Counted from the stretch's first letter, positions 37,003 to 47,406 are shown. The stretch: DNA of 64,000 nt from Qipengyuania algicida (GCF_009828025.1 NZ_WTYA01000004.1:1-64000), one strand, 5' to 3'. Program-made: numbers and translations. The notes: generated from the letters alone by a model not told the origin.

Positions 37003-37668
37003 TCAGTCGTCGGACTGCTCGTCCTCGCCTTCAACCGTCTCGGCATCCTGCTCGGTGACTTCGGTTTCCTCCGCACCCGCTTCGCCTTCGCTCTTCTTGA
37101 GCGCGGACGGAGCGACGAAGGTTGCGATGGTGAAGTCGCGATCGGTGATCGCGCTGGCCGAACCCTCCGGCAGCGTCAATTCGCTGATGTGGATCGAATC
37201 GCCAACTTCCTTGCCGGTGACGTCGATCTCGATCTCGCCGGGGATCTTGTCGGCTTCGCAGATGAGGTCCAGCTCGTGACGAACCACGTTCAGCACGCCG
37301 CCCTTCTTGAGGCCCGGGCTCGCTTCTTCATTGATGAAGACGACGGGGACCATCACTTCGACCTTCGCGTCCTTGCCCAGACGCAGGAAGTCGGCATGCT
37401 CGGGACGGTCGGTGACCGGGTCGAGCGCGACATCCTTGGGCAGGGTGCGGATCTTCTTGCCGCCCAGCTCGAGCGTGACGATGGAATTCATAAGGTGACC
37501 GGTGTCGAGCAGGCGCGTCAGCTCCTTCGCCTCGACATGGATCATGGTGGGTTCTTCCTTGCCGCCATAGATGACGGCGGGAACACGGCCTTCGCGGCGA
37601 AGATGACGGGAGGCTCCCTTGCCAGCCCGATCGCGCGCCTCAGCCGGCAGGGTCAGAGCGTCGCTCAT
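37003..37668 (-). CDS. rplY: 50S ribosomal protein L25/general stress protein Ctc
   Basis: 221 residues from ATG 37668; the frame is open further upstream without similarity. The N-terminal L25 domain ([25 protein letters not shown]) binds 5S rRNA, and the C-terminal TL5/Ctc beta domain follows from about 100. A highly acidic tail of about 30 residues ends the chain, as in many alphaproteobacterial Ctc proteins. It is followed by a strong terminator. Confidence 0.97.
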   Translation of the reverse strand: MSDALTLPAEARDRAGKGASRHLRREGRVPAVIYGGKEEPTMIHVEAKELTRLLDTGHLMNSIVTLELGGKKIRTLPKDVALDPVTDRPEHADFLRLGKDAKVEVMVPVVFINEEASPGLKKGGVLNVVRHELDLICEADKIPGEIEIDVTGKEVGDSIHISELTLPEGSASAITDRDFTIATFVAPSALKKSEGEAGAEETEVTEQDAETVEGEDEQSDD

Positions 37669-37775
37669 AATATTGCCTTTCGAGTGTACTTTGGATCTTC
37701 GGTCCGCCACGCCTCCAGGGATGACCATGACGCCGAAGCGCGGGCCATTAGCAGGGGTGGGCCAAAACGCAAGCT

Positions 37776-38642
37776 TTACTGCACACGACGGACCTTGAAC
37801 CCGCGCGCCCGCAACAGGGCAGGGAGGCCATCATCGCCCAGCATATGCGCGGCACCAACGGCAACGAAGGGGCGGCGGCCCGAAGACAGCAGCGCAGCCA
37901 CCTTGCCGACCCATGCCTTGTTCCGGTCGAGCAGCAGCGCCTTGTAGAGGTCGGGATAGGACAGGATGCCCCGGCGTGACAGGTCCTCGATCTCGGCGGT
38001 ATCCCCCCTCAACCACGCTTGCGCGAGTTGTTCCTGTGCCTGCGGTCCGGCGTTACTCTCATCAATCACCCCCATCAGCAGGTCATGCTGGTCCTTGGCT
38101 GGCAAGCGGTCGAAGATCGAAAGCTGTGCCCGCGCGCCTTCAAGCTCCTCGATCGGACGCCCCTTGAATTGGCTCAGCAACACGCGATCGGCTCCGTTTG
38201 CAGCATCGCCAGACTGGTCAAGCTGGGCGATGGCGAGCGCCGCGCCCCAGGTTTCCAATCCGTCGAAACGGTCCGGGTCGACATCGTCGCGTTCGAGCAA
38301 GGCGTCGAGCCGCGCACGTTCCGCAGGAGCGAGACGCAGATCGAGTGGCGGCCCCGGATTGTCGGTCGCGAGCGATCTGAATATCCCGGCGATGGCCTCG
38401 GAGTCGCCCAGATCTCGCACCTCCACGACCAGCACGCCTGCTTTGGCGAGCGCTTCATCCAGCCTTGGCGTCTCCCACCGTGTTCCGGCAGGCAGAACAT
38501 GCACCGTGCCGAGCAGCCAGCCGGCGACGTGCCCGTCCTGCGTCGAAACCTCCCACAGCGCGGGTTTGCCCATAGGGGCAGGTTCCCGCGAACCGCAGGA
38601 GGCGAGACACAGGCAGGCGAAGAGTAGCGCGAACAGCCGCAT
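37776..38642 (-). CDS. TraB/GumN family lipoprotein
   Basis: 288 residues. A lipoprotein signal with lipobox LASC (Cys16) is followed by the TraB/GumN fold. The two conserved motifs are [17 protein letters not shown] (GxxH near 47) and, at the end, [20 protein letters not shown]. The fold is a Tiki-like metalloprotease relative, but activity in this subgroup is not established. It follows a second TraB/GumN gene by 2 bp, so the two are a cotranscribed tandem pair. Confidence 0.9.
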   Translation of the reverse strand: MRLFALLFACLCLASCGSREPAPMGKPALWEVSTQDGHVAGWLLGTVHVLPAGTRWETPRLDEALAKAGVLVVEVRDLGDSEAIAGIFRSLATDNPGPPLDLRLAPAERARLDALLERDDVDPDRFDGLETWGAALAIAQLDQSGDAANGADRVLLSQFKGRPIEELEGARAQLSIFDRLPAKDQHDLLMGVIDESNAGPQAQEQLAQAWLRGDTAEIEDLSRRGILSYPDLYKALLLDRNKAWVGKVAALLSSGRRPFVAVGAAHMLGDDGLPALLRARGFKVRRVQ

Positions 38643-38644
38643 TA

Positions 38645-39586
38645 TTACTGGACGCGGGTTACCTTCAATCCGTCCTTGCCGAGGTAAGCCTGGACGCTCT
38701 TGTCGCCCGCGAGATGGCCTGCGCCCACCGCGATGAACACCGTGCCCGGTTTATCCATCCGCTGCTCGATCCATTTCGCCCAGTTGCGATTGCGCTGGTA
38801 CAGCAGGCGATCGGCGACGGCGGGGTCGTCGAGATCCTTGTTCATCAGCTCGGCCAGACCGTCGGCATTGCCCTTGGTCCAATCCGCGACCATTGCGTCG
38901 ATCGTCTTGCCGACATCGTCAACCTGCTCGGCGGTTGATACGAGGAATTTGACCTGCATGTCCTGCGGCATCTGGTCGAACAGCCCCAGCTGGTACTGGA
39001 TGGTTTCGAGCGATTCCCGCTTGACCGCGTCCGGCAGCTTGGCGTCGATGGTCTTGTCGACCCCGTTGGCCGGATTGTACCCCTGCTTGAGTAACGGGAT
39101 CATTGTCAGCGTGATGCTGGCGAACCAGGGTTCGAACTTGTCGAACGTTGCGACCGGCAGTCCGAGCTTGGTCATCGCCGCTTCATAGGTTTTGAGCTGC
39201 TCCGGATCGAGCAGTCCGCGCAGCGTTTGCCCTTCCGGCAATTTGGCGTGCTGGAGGAACATTGCCTGCGTTTCGGGCGCATCCATCGCCTTCATTGGCA
39301 CTTCAGTCACCAGCGTTCCCGCCGATTCCATCGCCTTGGCGACGGCACCATGGTCCCAGTTAATACCCTTGGGCAGAGCGTGGACGGTGCCGAACAGGTA
39401 GATCGTGGTGTCCTTGTCGCTCAGCTTCCACAGCGCGGGCGTCGCAAGTGTCGGTGCCTCTTCCGTTGCGGGAGCGCTTTCCGCCTTGGCCGCAGCGGCC
39501 TGCGTAAAGCCCGGTGAGGCCTGGAAGCCGGCCAGCAGTGTCGTCGCAGCAAGAGCAGCGGTAAAACGCGATTTGAAACGGATCAT
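38645..39586 (-). CDS. TraB/GumN family exported protein
   Basis: 313 residues from ATG 39586, with AAAGGA 8 nt upstream. A Sec signal peptide ends near residue 29. Conserved motifs are LFGTVHALPKGINWDH (GxxH) and TVFIAVGAGHLAGDKSVQAY. Compared with the lipoprotein paralogue downstream it has no lipobox and a longer acidic N-terminal linker. The pair probably arose by tandem duplication and acts in the periplasm, one copy soluble and one anchored. Divergent from glyQ. Confidence 0.91.
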   Translation of the reverse strand: MIRFKSRFTAALAATTLLAGFQASPGFTQAAAAKAESAPATEEAPTLATPALWKLSDKDTTIYLFGTVHALPKGINWDHGAVAKAMESAGTLVTEVPMKAMDAPETQAMFLQHAKLPEGQTLRGLLDPEQLKTYEAAMTKLGLPVATFDKFEPWFASITLTMIPLLKQGYNPANGVDKTIDAKLPDAVKRESLETIQYQLGLFDQMPQDMQVKFLVSTAEQVDDVGKTIDAMVADWTKGNADGLAELMNKDLDDPAVADRLLYQRNRNWAKWIEQRMDKPGTVFIAVGAGHLAGDKSVQAYLGKDGLKVTRVQ

Positions 39587-39731
39587 GCGGGTCCTTTCCC
39601 AGTCCCTGTTGGATACCGCTCCATGACTAGCGGGCGGAGGCTTAACAGTCGATGGAGGTCCGACGAATTGGCAAGGCATACCGTTCAGCCACCATTGACG
39701 CAATTCGCAGCCTTCGCCATGGCCCGCTACG

Positions 39732-40631
39732 ATGCAGCGAGAGCCGACCAAGAGTTTCCAGGACATGATCCTCGCGCTCCACGATTTCTGGAGCGCGCAG
39801 GGCTGCCTGATCCTGCAACCCTATGACATGCGCATGGGGGCAGGCACGTTTCACACCGCGACGACGCTCCGAGCGCTCGGCCCCGAGCCTTGGAACGCGG
39901 CCTTCGTCCAGCCCTGCCGCCGCCCGACCGACGGGCGCTATGGCGAAAACCCCAACCGGCTTCAGCATTATTACCAGTATCAGGTGATCCTGAAGCCGAG
40001 CCCGCCCGATATCCAGGACCTCTATTTGCAAAGCCTGCGGGTGATCGGGATCGATCCTCTGAAGCACGATATCCGCTTCGTGGAGGACGACTGGGAGAGC
40101 CCGACGCTCGGCGCATGGGGCTTGGGCTGGGAAGTCTGGTGCGACGGGATGGAAGTGACCCAGTTCACCTATTTCCAGCAGATGGGTGGCTTCGACTGCA
40201 AGCCGGTGGCGGGCGAGCTGACCTACGGGCTGGAACGTCTCGCGATGTATATTCAAGGCGTCGACAATGTGTACGACCTCGATTTCAACGGTCGCGGCGT
40301 AAGCTATGGTCAGGTGTTTCTCGAAAACGAGAAGCAGATGTCGAAATGGAACTTCGAAGTCGCCGAGACCGATGCGCTGTTCGACCTGTTCGCCAAGGCC
40401 GAGGCGGAATGCCGCAATGCGCTTGCAAACGAGGTGCCTATCGCAGCCTATGAACAGGCGATCGAAGCGAGCCACGTATTCAATTTGTTGCAGGCGCGCG
40501 GCGTGATCAGCGTGCAGGAACGCGCCAGCTACATGGGCCGCGTGCGCGACCTCGCGCGGTCGAGCTGCGAAGCCTATGCCGAGAAGATGGCCCCCGAATG
40601 GGCCGAGAAATACCCGGAGTGGAGCCTGTGA
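39732..40631 (+). CDS. glyQ: glycyl-tRNA synthetase alpha subunit
   Basis: 299 residues, typical for the class II catalytic alpha chain of the tetrameric bacterial GlyRS. Conserved stretches are [14 protein letters not shown], the motif-2 region [16 protein letters not shown], and [19 protein letters not shown]. It activates glycine and charges tRNA-Gly together with GlyS. The glyS GTG overlaps its stop (GTGA), coupling subunit synthesis. Confidence 0.98.
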   Translation: MQREPTKSFQDMILALHDFWSAQGCLILQPYDMRMGAGTFHTATTLRALGPEPWNAAFVQPCRRPTDGRYGENPNRLQHYYQYQVILKPSPPDIQDLYLQSLRVIGIDPLKHDIRFVEDDWESPTLGAWGLGWEVWCDGMEVTQFTYFQQMGGFDCKPVAGELTYGLERLAMYIQGVDNVYDLDFNGRGVSYGQVFLENEKQMSKWNFEVAETDALFDLFAKAEAECRNALANEVPIAAYEQAIEASHVFNLLQARGVISVQERASYMGRVRDLARSSCEAYAEKMAPEWAEKYPEWSL

Positions 40632-43042
40632 CTGACTTCCTCCTCGAACTGCGCAGCGAAGAAATTCCTGCACGTATGCAGGCCGGTGCCCGCGCCGAAT
40701 TGGAAAAGCTGTTCCGCCGCGAGATGGACGCAGCAGGTGTTGTGGTTGGCGAGTTGACTGTCTGGTCGACGCCGCGCCGCCTCGCGCTGATCGCTCGCGA
40801 TCTGCCGCAAGCGACGGACGCCGTCAGCGAGGAGGCCAAGGGGCCGCCAGAGGGCGCGCCCGATCAGGCGGTCGAGGGCTTCTGCCGCAAGAACGGGGTC
40901 AGCCGCGACCAACTCGAAGTACGCGACGTCAAGGGACGAGCGACCTATTTTGCGGTGATCGAAAAGCCGGGCAGGGCGGTGCGCGACCTGCTGGCCGAAG
41001 CGATCCCGGCGATCATCCGCGATTTTGCGTGGCCCAAATCGATGCGCTGGGGTGCAGCCTCGATGAGCACCGAGAGCCTGCGCTGGGTGCGCCCGCTCTC
41101 GGGGATCGTCGCGCTGCTAGGCGATGAGGTTGTCGATTGTGAGGTTCATGGCGTCACCAGCGGCGCGGTGACTTTGGGCCATCGCTTCCATCACTCGGGC
41201 GACGTCACCATTGGCGATGCCGACGATTACGCGGTCAAGCTGCGCGCGGCGCATGTGATCGTCGATCACGAGGAGCGCGCCGCGATGGTCCGCGAAGGCG
41301 CGAGCAAGGCGGCGTCGGAGGCCGGGCTTTCGCTGGTCGAGGACGAAGGGTTGGTGGTCGAAAACGCCGGGCTGACCGAATGGCCGGTGCCGCTGCTGGG
41401 CCGCTTTGACGAGGCATTCCTCGACGTACCGCCCGAAGTCATCCAGCTCACCGCACGCGTCAACCAGAAGTATTTCGTGTGTGAAGACGCCGCCGGAGAA
41501 CTCGCCAACGCCTTCGTCTGCACCGCCAATATCGCGGCGGAGGATGGCGGCGCTGCGATTGTCGATGGCAACCGCAAGGTGCTCGCCGCGCGCCTCAGCG
41601 ATGCGCGGTTCTTTTGGGAGCTGGACCAGAAGACCTCGCTGGAGGACCACGCGAAGAAGCTGGAGCGGATCACTTTCCACGAGAAGCTTGGCACCGTCGC
41701 TGATAAGGTGGAACGGGTGGCGAAGCTGGCAAGGTGGCTGGTCGAAGAGGGCATTGTAACCGACAACCCCCTCCCGCCTGCGGGAGGGGGGCGAGACTTG
41801 GCGAGCGGTAGCGAGCCTAGTCGCAGCGGGGTGGGCTCTGGCGAGCCCATACCCACCCCTGACCCCTCCCGCAGGCGGGAGGGGGAACTCGCCGACCTCG
41901 CTGAACAGGCCGCGCGTCTGTGCAAGGCCGACCTCGTCACCGAAATGGTCGGCGAATTCCCTGAATTGCAGGGGCTTATGGGCGGGTATTATGCCCGCGC
42001 CGAAGGTTTGCCCGACGCTGTCGCCGATGCTATCTGCGACCACTACAAGCCGGTCGGGCAGGGCGACGAAGTCCCGACTGCTCCGGTGACGGTGGCTGTG
42101 AGCTTGGCGGACAAGCTGGATACCCTCTCGCAGTTTTTCTTCGTGGGTGAACGACCCTCCGGCTCTCGTGATCCCTTTGCGCTCAGAAGAGCAGGTATTG
42201 GAATAAATACGATCATTCTGGAGCGAGGGCTGCGATTGAGTTTCCTCGCCGCGCTAACCAATGAGTGGCGTCAAGGATTGGATCGTATTTCTGGACGCTT
42301 GGTTGGGGCAGACGAAGAAATCTGGAGCAAGATTGGTTCATTGTCCGAGACCCAGGTCCAAGAGCTCATCAACCGGGAAGTCTCCGCCGCCGCCCCCGAT
42401 CTCGATGCGCATGCCGATACCATTTCGCGGATTCCTGAAATAATCGAATTTCTCGCCGACCGCCTCAAGATCCAGCAGCGCGAAGCGGGCGTTCGCCACG
42501 ACCTGATCGATGCGGTGTTCGCGCTTGGAGACGAGGATGATCTCGTCCGTATGCTCGCCCGCGTCCACGCGCTCCAGTCCTTCATAGAAACCGAGGATGG
42601 CGCCAATCTACTCGCGGGCTACAAGCGCGCGGCTAATATTCTCAAGAAGGAAGACTGGCGCGGCGCAGAGGGCGAGATCGCGCGCACAGGCGAGGAAGAC
42701 CCGCTCGCCCTGGTCGACGATCCCGACATGAAGGCGGTGGTCGATGCCAAGATGGCCGAGCGTCATACCAGCGAAATGTCCTATCCGCCCGAACCCGCCG
42801 AGCAGGCGCTGATGGATGCGCTCGCAGACGCGGAACCGCGCGCTGCCTCGGCCATTGAGGCGGAAGACTTCTCCGCCGCGATGGCGGCGCTCGCCAGCCT
42901 GCGCGCGCCGATCGACCGTTTCTTCGAAGAAGTGACGGTAAATGCGGAGGAAGAAAACAAGCGTGCACACCGGCTCGATTTGCTTGCGCAATTCCGTGCT
43001 GCAGTGCACAAAGTTGCCGATTTCTCGCGCATCGAGGGATAG
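40628..43042 (+). CDS. glyS: glycyl-tRNA synthetase beta subunit with an in-frame repeat insertion
   Basis: 804 residues from GTG 40628, clearly longer than the usual ~690-750. The N-terminus [15 protein letters not shown] and the core ([67 protein letters not shown]) are standard; the C-terminal anticodon-binding domain ends DFSRIEG. The chain binds tRNA-Gly. Residues 380-419 are encoded by a palindromic repeat (41765-41884) and are low in complexity (Gly/Pro/Ser/Arg). They fall between two conserved helices, a tolerant surface site. A second, less GC-rich stretch at about 42,130-42,350 also differs in codon use from the rest of the gene. Confidence 0.97.
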   Translation: MTDFLLELRSEEIPARMQAGARAELEKLFRREMDAAGVVVGELTVWSTPRRLALIARDLPQATDAVSEEAKGPPEGAPDQAVEGFCRKNGVSRDQLEVRDVKGRATYFAVIEKPGRAVRDLLAEAIPAIIRDFAWPKSMRWGAASMSTESLRWVRPLSGIVALLGDEVVDCEVHGVTSGAVTLGHRFHHSGDVTIGDADDYAVKLRAAHVIVDHEERAAMVREGASKAASEAGLSLVEDEGLVVENAGLTEWPVPLLGRFDEAFLDVPPEVIQLTARVNQKYFVCEDAAGELANAFVCTANIAAEDGGAAIVDGNRKVLAARLSDARFFWELDQKTSLEDHAKKLERITFHEKLGTVADKVERVAKLARWLVEEGIVTDNPLPPAGGGRDLASGSEPSRSGVGSGEPIPTPDPSRRREGELADLAEQAARLCKADLVTEMVGEFPELQGLMGGYYARAEGLPDAVADAICDHYKPVGQGDEVPTAPVTVAVSLADKLDTLSQFFFVGERPSGSRDPFALRRAGIGINTIILERGLRLSFLAALTNEWRQGLDRISGRLVGADEEIWSKIGSLSETQVQELINREVSAAAPDLDAHADTISRIPEIIEFLADRLKIQQREAGVRHDLIDAVFALGDEDDLVRMLARVHALQSFIETEDGANLLAGYKRAANILKKEDWRGAEGEIARTGEEDPLALVDDPDMKAVVDAKMAERHTSEMSYPPEPAEQALMDALADAEPRAASAIEAEDFSAAMAALASLRAPIDRFFEEVTVNAEEENKRAHRLDLLAQFRAAVHKVADFSRIEG
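41765..41885 (+). repeat. in-frame palindromic repeat element inside glyS
   Basis: Two hairpins bound the element: CCCCCTCCCGC-CT-GCGGGAGGGGG at 41767-41790 and CCCCTCCCGC-AG-GCGGGAGGGG at 41863-41884. Between them lies GGGGTGGGCTC-TGGC-GAGCCC followed by ACCCACCCC, another inverted repeat. The outer arms are also complementary to each other, so the whole ~120 bp can fold as one structure. Such CCCTCCCGC/GCGGGAGGG units are common between genes in sphingomonads; here 40 codons are read through it without a stop. Confidence 0.9.
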
Positions 43043-43101
43043 CACAAATCTACCGGGGGCGGCTCATCGGCTTGCGGACTCCCAACCAGTCAGAGGATAG
43101 C

Positions 43102-45774
43102 ATGAACGACACGGTCTTCACTTTCGGCGGCGACGCTCCGCATACGAATGCGCGGCAAAAGGACAAGACCATCACTGGCGGCAAGGGGGCGAACCTCGCT
43201 GAAATGGCCAGCATCGGCCTGCCGGTCCCGCCCGGATTCACGATCTCGACCGAAGAATGCCTGCGCTATCTCCAGCAGGGCGCAGACTTCTCTGACGATT
43301 TGCGCGATGCGGTCGCCAATGCGCTGAAGCATATCGAAAAATCGGTCGGCAAAGGCTTTGGCGATGAGGGCGACCCGCTGCTGGTTTCGGTCCGATCGGG
43401 CGCGGCGATCTCGATGCCCGGCATGATGGATACCGTGCTCAACCTCGGCCTCAATGACGAGACGGTGAAGGGCCTTGCCGCCACCAGCGGAGACGAACGC
43501 TTTGCCTGGGACAGCTATCGCCGCTTCATCCAGATGTATGGCGATGTCGTGCTCGACATGGATCATGGCCTGTTCGAAGAAGCGCTCGAAATCGCGAAGG
43601 AAGACAAGGGCTTCTATTCGGACACCGAGATGGAGGCATCGGACTGGCAGTCGCTGGTCGGCGAATACAAGCGGATTGTGAGCGAGGAGTTGGGCCGCGA
43701 ATTCCCGCAGGACCCGCACGAACAACTGTGGGGCGCGATCCGCGCGGTGTTCGACAGCTGGGACAGCGAGCGCGCCAAGGTCTATCGCCGCCTCAATGAC
43801 ATTCCGCATGATCTGGGCACGGCGGTCAATGTGCAGGCCATGGTGTTCGGCAATATGGGTGACAGCAGCGCGACCGGCGTCGCCTTCACCCGCGATCCCT
43901 CGACCGGCGAGAAAGCCTATTACGGCGAATGGCTGGTCAATGCGCAGGGCGAGGATGTTGTCGCCGGCATCCGCACACCGCAATTTCTGACCAAGGCCCG
44001 CCGCGAGCAATCCGGCGCGGACAAGCCGAGCATGGAAGAGGCAATGCCCGAAGCCTACGCCGAGCTTGCCCGCGTGTTCGAACTTCTGGAACAGCATTAC
44101 AAGGACATGCAGGATATCGAGTTCACCGTGCAGCAGGGCCAGCTGTTCCTGCTACAGACGCGCACCGGTAAGCGCACCGCCAAGGCCGCGCTCAAGATGG
44201 CGGTCGATATGGTGGGCGAGGGGCTGATCGACGAGAAAACCGCGATCCTGCGCATCGACCCGATGGCGCTTGACCAGTTGCTGCACCCGACACTTGATCC
44301 CGATGCGCCGCGCGATGTGCTGACCACCGGTCTGCCTGCTTCGCCCGGCGCGGCCTCGGGCAAGATCGTGCTCGACGCGGACACCGCCGAGCTTTGGGCA
44401 GGGCGGGGCGAGAAGGTGATCCTCGTGCGCGTCGAAACCAGCCCCGAGGATATTCACGGAATGCACGCCGCGCAGGGTATCCTGACGGCACGCGGCGGGA
44501 TGACCAGCCATGCTGCCGTGGTGGCGCGTGGCATGGGCCGCCCCTGCGTCTCCGGCGCCTCGGCGATCTCGATCCAGCGAGACGGGCGCACGGCCTCCAT
44601 CGGCAATCGCGAGTTCAAGGAAGGCGATGTCATCACCATCGATGGCGCCAACGGGCAGGTCATGGCAGGCGAAGTCGCCACCATCGAACCCGAGCTTGCC
44701 GGAGATTTCGGGACCATCATGGAATGGGCCGACACCCACCGCCGGATGAAAGTCCGCACCAATGCCGAGACGGAGGCAGATTGCCGCATGGCGCTGTCCT
44801 TCGGTACGGAAGGCATCGGCCTGTGCCGCACCGAGCATATGTTCTTTGACGCGGACCGCATCAGCGCTGTGCGCCAGATGATCCTGGCCGAGAGCGAGGA
44901 GGGGCGGCGCAAGGCGCTCGCACTGCTGCTGCCCGAACAGCGCGCCGATTTCGAAGCGATCTTCCGCGCGATGGCGGGGCACCCCTGCACGATCCGCCTG
45001 CTCGATCCGCCACTGCACGAGTTCCTGCCGACGGGTGACGAGGAATTTGCCGAGCTGGCGCAGGCGACCGGGCGCAGCGCCGAGCAGCTCAAGCGCCGCG
45101 CAGCCGAGCTGCACGAATTCAATCCGATGCTCGGCCATCGTGGGTGCCGCCTCGGTATAACCTTCCCGGAAATCTACGAGATGCAGGCGCGCGCAATCTT
45201 CGAGGCGGCTTGCGCCGTCGCCGGGAATGGCGATGCTCCGGTGCCCGAAGTGATGATCCCGCTGGTCGCCACGCGCCGCGAGCTGGAAATCCTCAGGGCG
45301 CTGGTCGACGATGTCGCCAAGGCGGTTTTCAGTGAAACCGGCGTGGCGCTGGAATATCTGGTCGGCACCATGATCGAACTGCCACGGGCCGCGCTGATGG
45401 CGGGTGAGATCGCGCAGGAGGCCGAATTCTTCAGTTTCGGCACCAACGACCTGACGCAGACGACATTGGGCGTCAGCCGCGACGATGCGGGGCGCTTTCT
45501 GACGACCTATGTCGAACGGGGGATCTTCCCGCGCGATCCGTTCGTCAGCCTCGATATCGAGGGTGTCGGGCAATTGGTCGAGCTGGCAACCCAGCGGGGA
45601 AGGAAATCGCGCCCGCAGATCAAGCTGGGCATTTGCGGCGAGCATGGCGGCGATCCCGCCTCGATCGCCTTCTGCGAGGCAACCGGGCTCGATTACGTCA
45701 GCGCCTCGCCCTATCGCGTGCCGATCGCGCGACTGGCGGCAGCGCAGGCGAGCTTGCGAGACGGGGCGAAATAA
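43102..45774 (+). CDS. ppdK: pyruvate, phosphate dikinase
   Basis: 890 residues from ATG 43102 with GAGGA upstream. The N-terminal ATP-grasp domain contains TITGGKGANLAEMASIGLPV, the central swivelling domain has the phospho-His motif GGMTSHAAVVARGMGRP (His470), and the C-terminal PEP/pyruvate TIM barrel has the conserved CGEHGGDP. It interconverts pyruvate, ATP and phosphate with PEP, AMP and pyrophosphate, giving a reversible glycolytic/gluconeogenic step. It starts 60 bp after glyS and may be partly cotranscribed. It converges on the methyltransferase gene. Confidence 0.98.
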   Translation: MNDTVFTFGGDAPHTNARQKDKTITGGKGANLAEMASIGLPVPPGFTISTEECLRYLQQGADFSDDLRDAVANALKHIEKSVGKGFGDEGDPLLVSVRSGAAISMPGMMDTVLNLGLNDETVKGLAATSGDERFAWDSYRRFIQMYGDVVLDMDHGLFEEALEIAKEDKGFYSDTEMEASDWQSLVGEYKRIVSEELGREFPQDPHEQLWGAIRAVFDSWDSERAKVYRRLNDIPHDLGTAVNVQAMVFGNMGDSSATGVAFTRDPSTGEKAYYGEWLVNAQGEDVVAGIRTPQFLTKARREQSGADKPSMEEAMPEAYAELARVFELLEQHYKDMQDIEFTVQQGQLFLLQTRTGKRTAKAALKMAVDMVGEGLIDEKTAILRIDPMALDQLLHPTLDPDAPRDVLTTGLPASPGAASGKIVLDADTAELWAGRGEKVILVRVETSPEDIHGMHAAQGILTARGGMTSHAAVVARGMGRPCVSGASAISIQRDGRTASIGNREFKEGDVITIDGANGQVMAGEVATIEPELAGDFGTIMEWADTHRRMKVRTNAETEADCRMALSFGTEGIGLCRTEHMFFDADRISAVRQMILAESEEGRRKALALLLPEQRADFEAIFRAMAGHPCTIRLLDPPLHEFLPTGDEEFAELAQATGRSAEQLKRRAAELHEFNPMLGHRGCRLGITFPEIYEMQARAIFEAACAVAGNGDAPVPEVMIPLVATRRELEILRALVDDVAKAVFSETGVALEYLVGTMIELPRAALMAGEIAQEAEFFSFGTNDLTQTTLGVSRDDAGRFLTTYVERGIFPRDPFVSLDIEGVGQLVELATQRGRKSRPQIKLGICGEHGGDPASIAFCEATGLDYVSASPYRVPIARLAAAQASLRDGAK

Positions 45775-45778
45775 CGCA

Positions 45779-46537
45779 TCATCGCCAGCCGGTTAGCGTG
45801 AGGATTTCAAAACGCTCGGCGATCCTGCCTTCGTCATCGGCCTGCGCGGAAAACGCAGCTTCGGCCCGTTTCAGCGCTGCCTTGCTCAGCGCGGGGCCGC
45901 CGCGCGCGAGTACGGCGGTCAGCGCCTGATCGCGCAAATCACTCACGAGTTTCCCCAGATCGGGATAGCGGACGGTCACCCCGTGCTCGTCAACGACCTG
46001 ACGGGAGAAGCCGGCGCGTTCAAGCAGGCCTGTCGCGGATCGGCTTTCCACCTGCGGGTGCAGGCGCGGGGCGGGGCGGTCGCCATCCGCCGCCAGCATC
46101 GCGCTGCGCAGCGCAGGCAAGGACCCGCCACCGACCATCATGGCGATCATCATCCCGCCGGGTGCCAGCGCGTTGCGCAAATGGATCAGCGCGCCGGGCA
46201 GGTCATTGACGCTCCCGAGGCGATCAAGACTGATGGCAAGGTCGAATGGCCCGCCATCGAGAGGCAGCTCTTCATCGACACTTGCAAGCGGCGGCGCGAC
46301 CACATCGGCGCCTGTGGAATTGAAATATCGCTCCAGCGTCCCGGACAAATCGCCCGCCAGCCAGACGCGCTTCGGCTCGAGACGGACGAAATCGATGCGT
46401 TCGATCGCGTCCTCCGCCATAACCCGGCTCAACCAGTTTGCCGGATCGCTGACCCGTGCCTGGCGATAGCTTGCCCGCTGGTCGCGCAGCCGGCGCCGTT
46501 GGCGCGAAAATATCTCGGGCACCTGATGATCGGTCAT
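45779..46537 (-). CDS. SAM-dependent methyltransferase, BioC/NDUFAF5-like
   Basis: 252 residues from ATG 46537 (MTDHQVPEIFSRQRRRLRDQ); the frame is open upstream but antisense to comF. The Rossmann core shows VWLAGDLSGTLERYF (SAM-binding strand, divergent), FDLAISLDRLGSVNDLPGAL and LRNALAPGGMMIAMMVGGGS. Alphaproteobacterial members of this group are related to mitochondrial NDUFAF5 (complex I assembly) and to BioC. The family's glycine-rich motif is weak, so the substrate is uncertain. Divergent from comF across 50 bp. Confidence 0.85.
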   Translation of the reverse strand: MTDHQVPEIFSRQRRRLRDQRASYRQARVSDPANWLSRVMAEDAIERIDFVRLEPKRVWLAGDLSGTLERYFNSTGADVVAPPLASVDEELPLDGGPFDLAISLDRLGSVNDLPGALIHLRNALAPGGMMIAMMVGGGSLPALRSAMLAADGDRPAPRLHPQVESRSATGLLERAGFSRQVVDEHGVTVRYPDLGKLVSDLRDQALTAVLARGGPALSKAALKRAEAAFSAQADDEGRIAERFEILTLTGWR

Positions 46538-46587
46538 GGCGCTCCCGTGACGTTCCGCCGGGCAGTTGGCAAGGGTCGAGGCCGTCG

Positions 46588-47406
46588 ATGGTGACAGGCA
46601 CGCGCTTTCTCGCTTCGTCACTCGCGCCGCTGATCGACTTCGTGTACCCGCCGCGCTGCCCTGCTTGCGAAAAGGCGATCGGACAGCAATCGGGCCTGTG
46701 TCTGGAATGCTGGTATACGCTGGCCATTCCAACCGACCCGAGTTGCGTGCTTTGCCAACGACCTTTTGGAGAGCATGGTCCGGGTGCCGGAGCGGTTTGT
46801 GCGCCGTGCATGGCCTCTCCCCCGGTTCATGACGGGATCGCCGCAGGCACGCTATACAATGTGACTTCGCGCAAGCTGGTGCTGGCCTTCAAGCACGGTG
46901 GACGCATAGCCCTGGCGACGATTTTGGCGCGCCTGATCGCCGCGAGGCTTCCCTCGTGCAGCGAGGAACGGTTGATTGTCCCGGTTCCCCTCCATCGTTG
47001 GCGCCTGTGGAAGCGTGGCTTCAATCAGGCCGCGCTGCTTGGTCGCGAACTTGAGAGCCTTGGCAAAGGGCAGCTTTATCCCGACGCCCTGATCCGTCGC
47101 AAAGCAACCCCGGCGCTCGGCGGCCTGAGCGCGCGTGCGCGACGACGGACGGTGAGCGGTGCATTCATCGCTGCGGCTGCGGCAAGGCAGCGAATCGAAG
47201 GCCGCGATATCTTGCTGGTCGACGACGTTCTTACCAGCGGTGCCACCAGAACGGCTTGTGTCAAAGCGCTCAAACAGGCCGGAGCGCGTAGCGTCATGAT
47301 TGCGTGTTTTGCGCGCGTCCTCGACGAGGCGCGCGCCCATGGCATTCAAGAGGAAAGCCAACAAACGAAACGCCCGGAGCCTCCCTTGGCTCCGGGCGCC
47401 GCGTGA
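46588..47406 (+). CDS. comF: ComF family phosphoribosyltransferase-like protein
   Basis: 272 residues from ATG 46588. Two Cys pairs (YPPRCPACEK with CLECW, and CVLCQRPFG with CAPCM) form the ComF zinc region, and the C-terminal type I PRTase fold has ILLVDDVLTSGAT and RWRLWKRGFNQAALLG. ComF is needed for handling transforming DNA in competent species; in other bacteria the role is unclear. The last codons run through a strong inverted repeat (47372-47397) that acts as a terminator on the opposite strand, so the C-terminal tail after about residue 255 is probably not conserved. Confidence 0.92.
   Translation: MVTGTRFLASSLAPLIDFVYPPRCPACEKAIGQQSGLCLECWYTLAIPTDPSCVLCQRPFGEHGPGAGAVCAPCMASPPVHDGIAAGTLYNVTSRKLVLAFKHGGRIALATILARLIAARLPSCSEERLIVPVPLHRWRLWKRGFNQAALLGRELESLGKGQLYPDALIRRKATPALGGLSARARRRTVSGAFIAAAAARQRIEGRDILLVDDVLTSGATRTACVKALKQAGARSVMIACFARVLDEARAHGIQEESQQTKRPEPPLAPGAA
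47361..47397 (-). terminator. strong Rho-independent terminator on the minus strand
   Basis: Minus-strand GCCCGGAGCC-AAGGGA-GGCTCCGGGC is a perfect 10-bp stem followed by GTTTCGTTTGTT. In the plus direction the stem is preceded by A-rich and not followed by T-rich sequence, so it terminates leftward transcription only. No protein gene on that strand explains it; see the ncRNA call at 47361-47582. Confidence 0.85.

Noticed and set aside
41117-42043. 308-codon minus-strand ORF opposite glyS
   Set aside because: Antisense frame that runs through the palindromic repeat; no ribosome binding site or similarity.
44152-45645. 497-codon minus-strand ORF opposite ppdK
   Set aside because: Third-position GC bias keeps the antisense frame open; PpdK motifs are certain on the plus strand.
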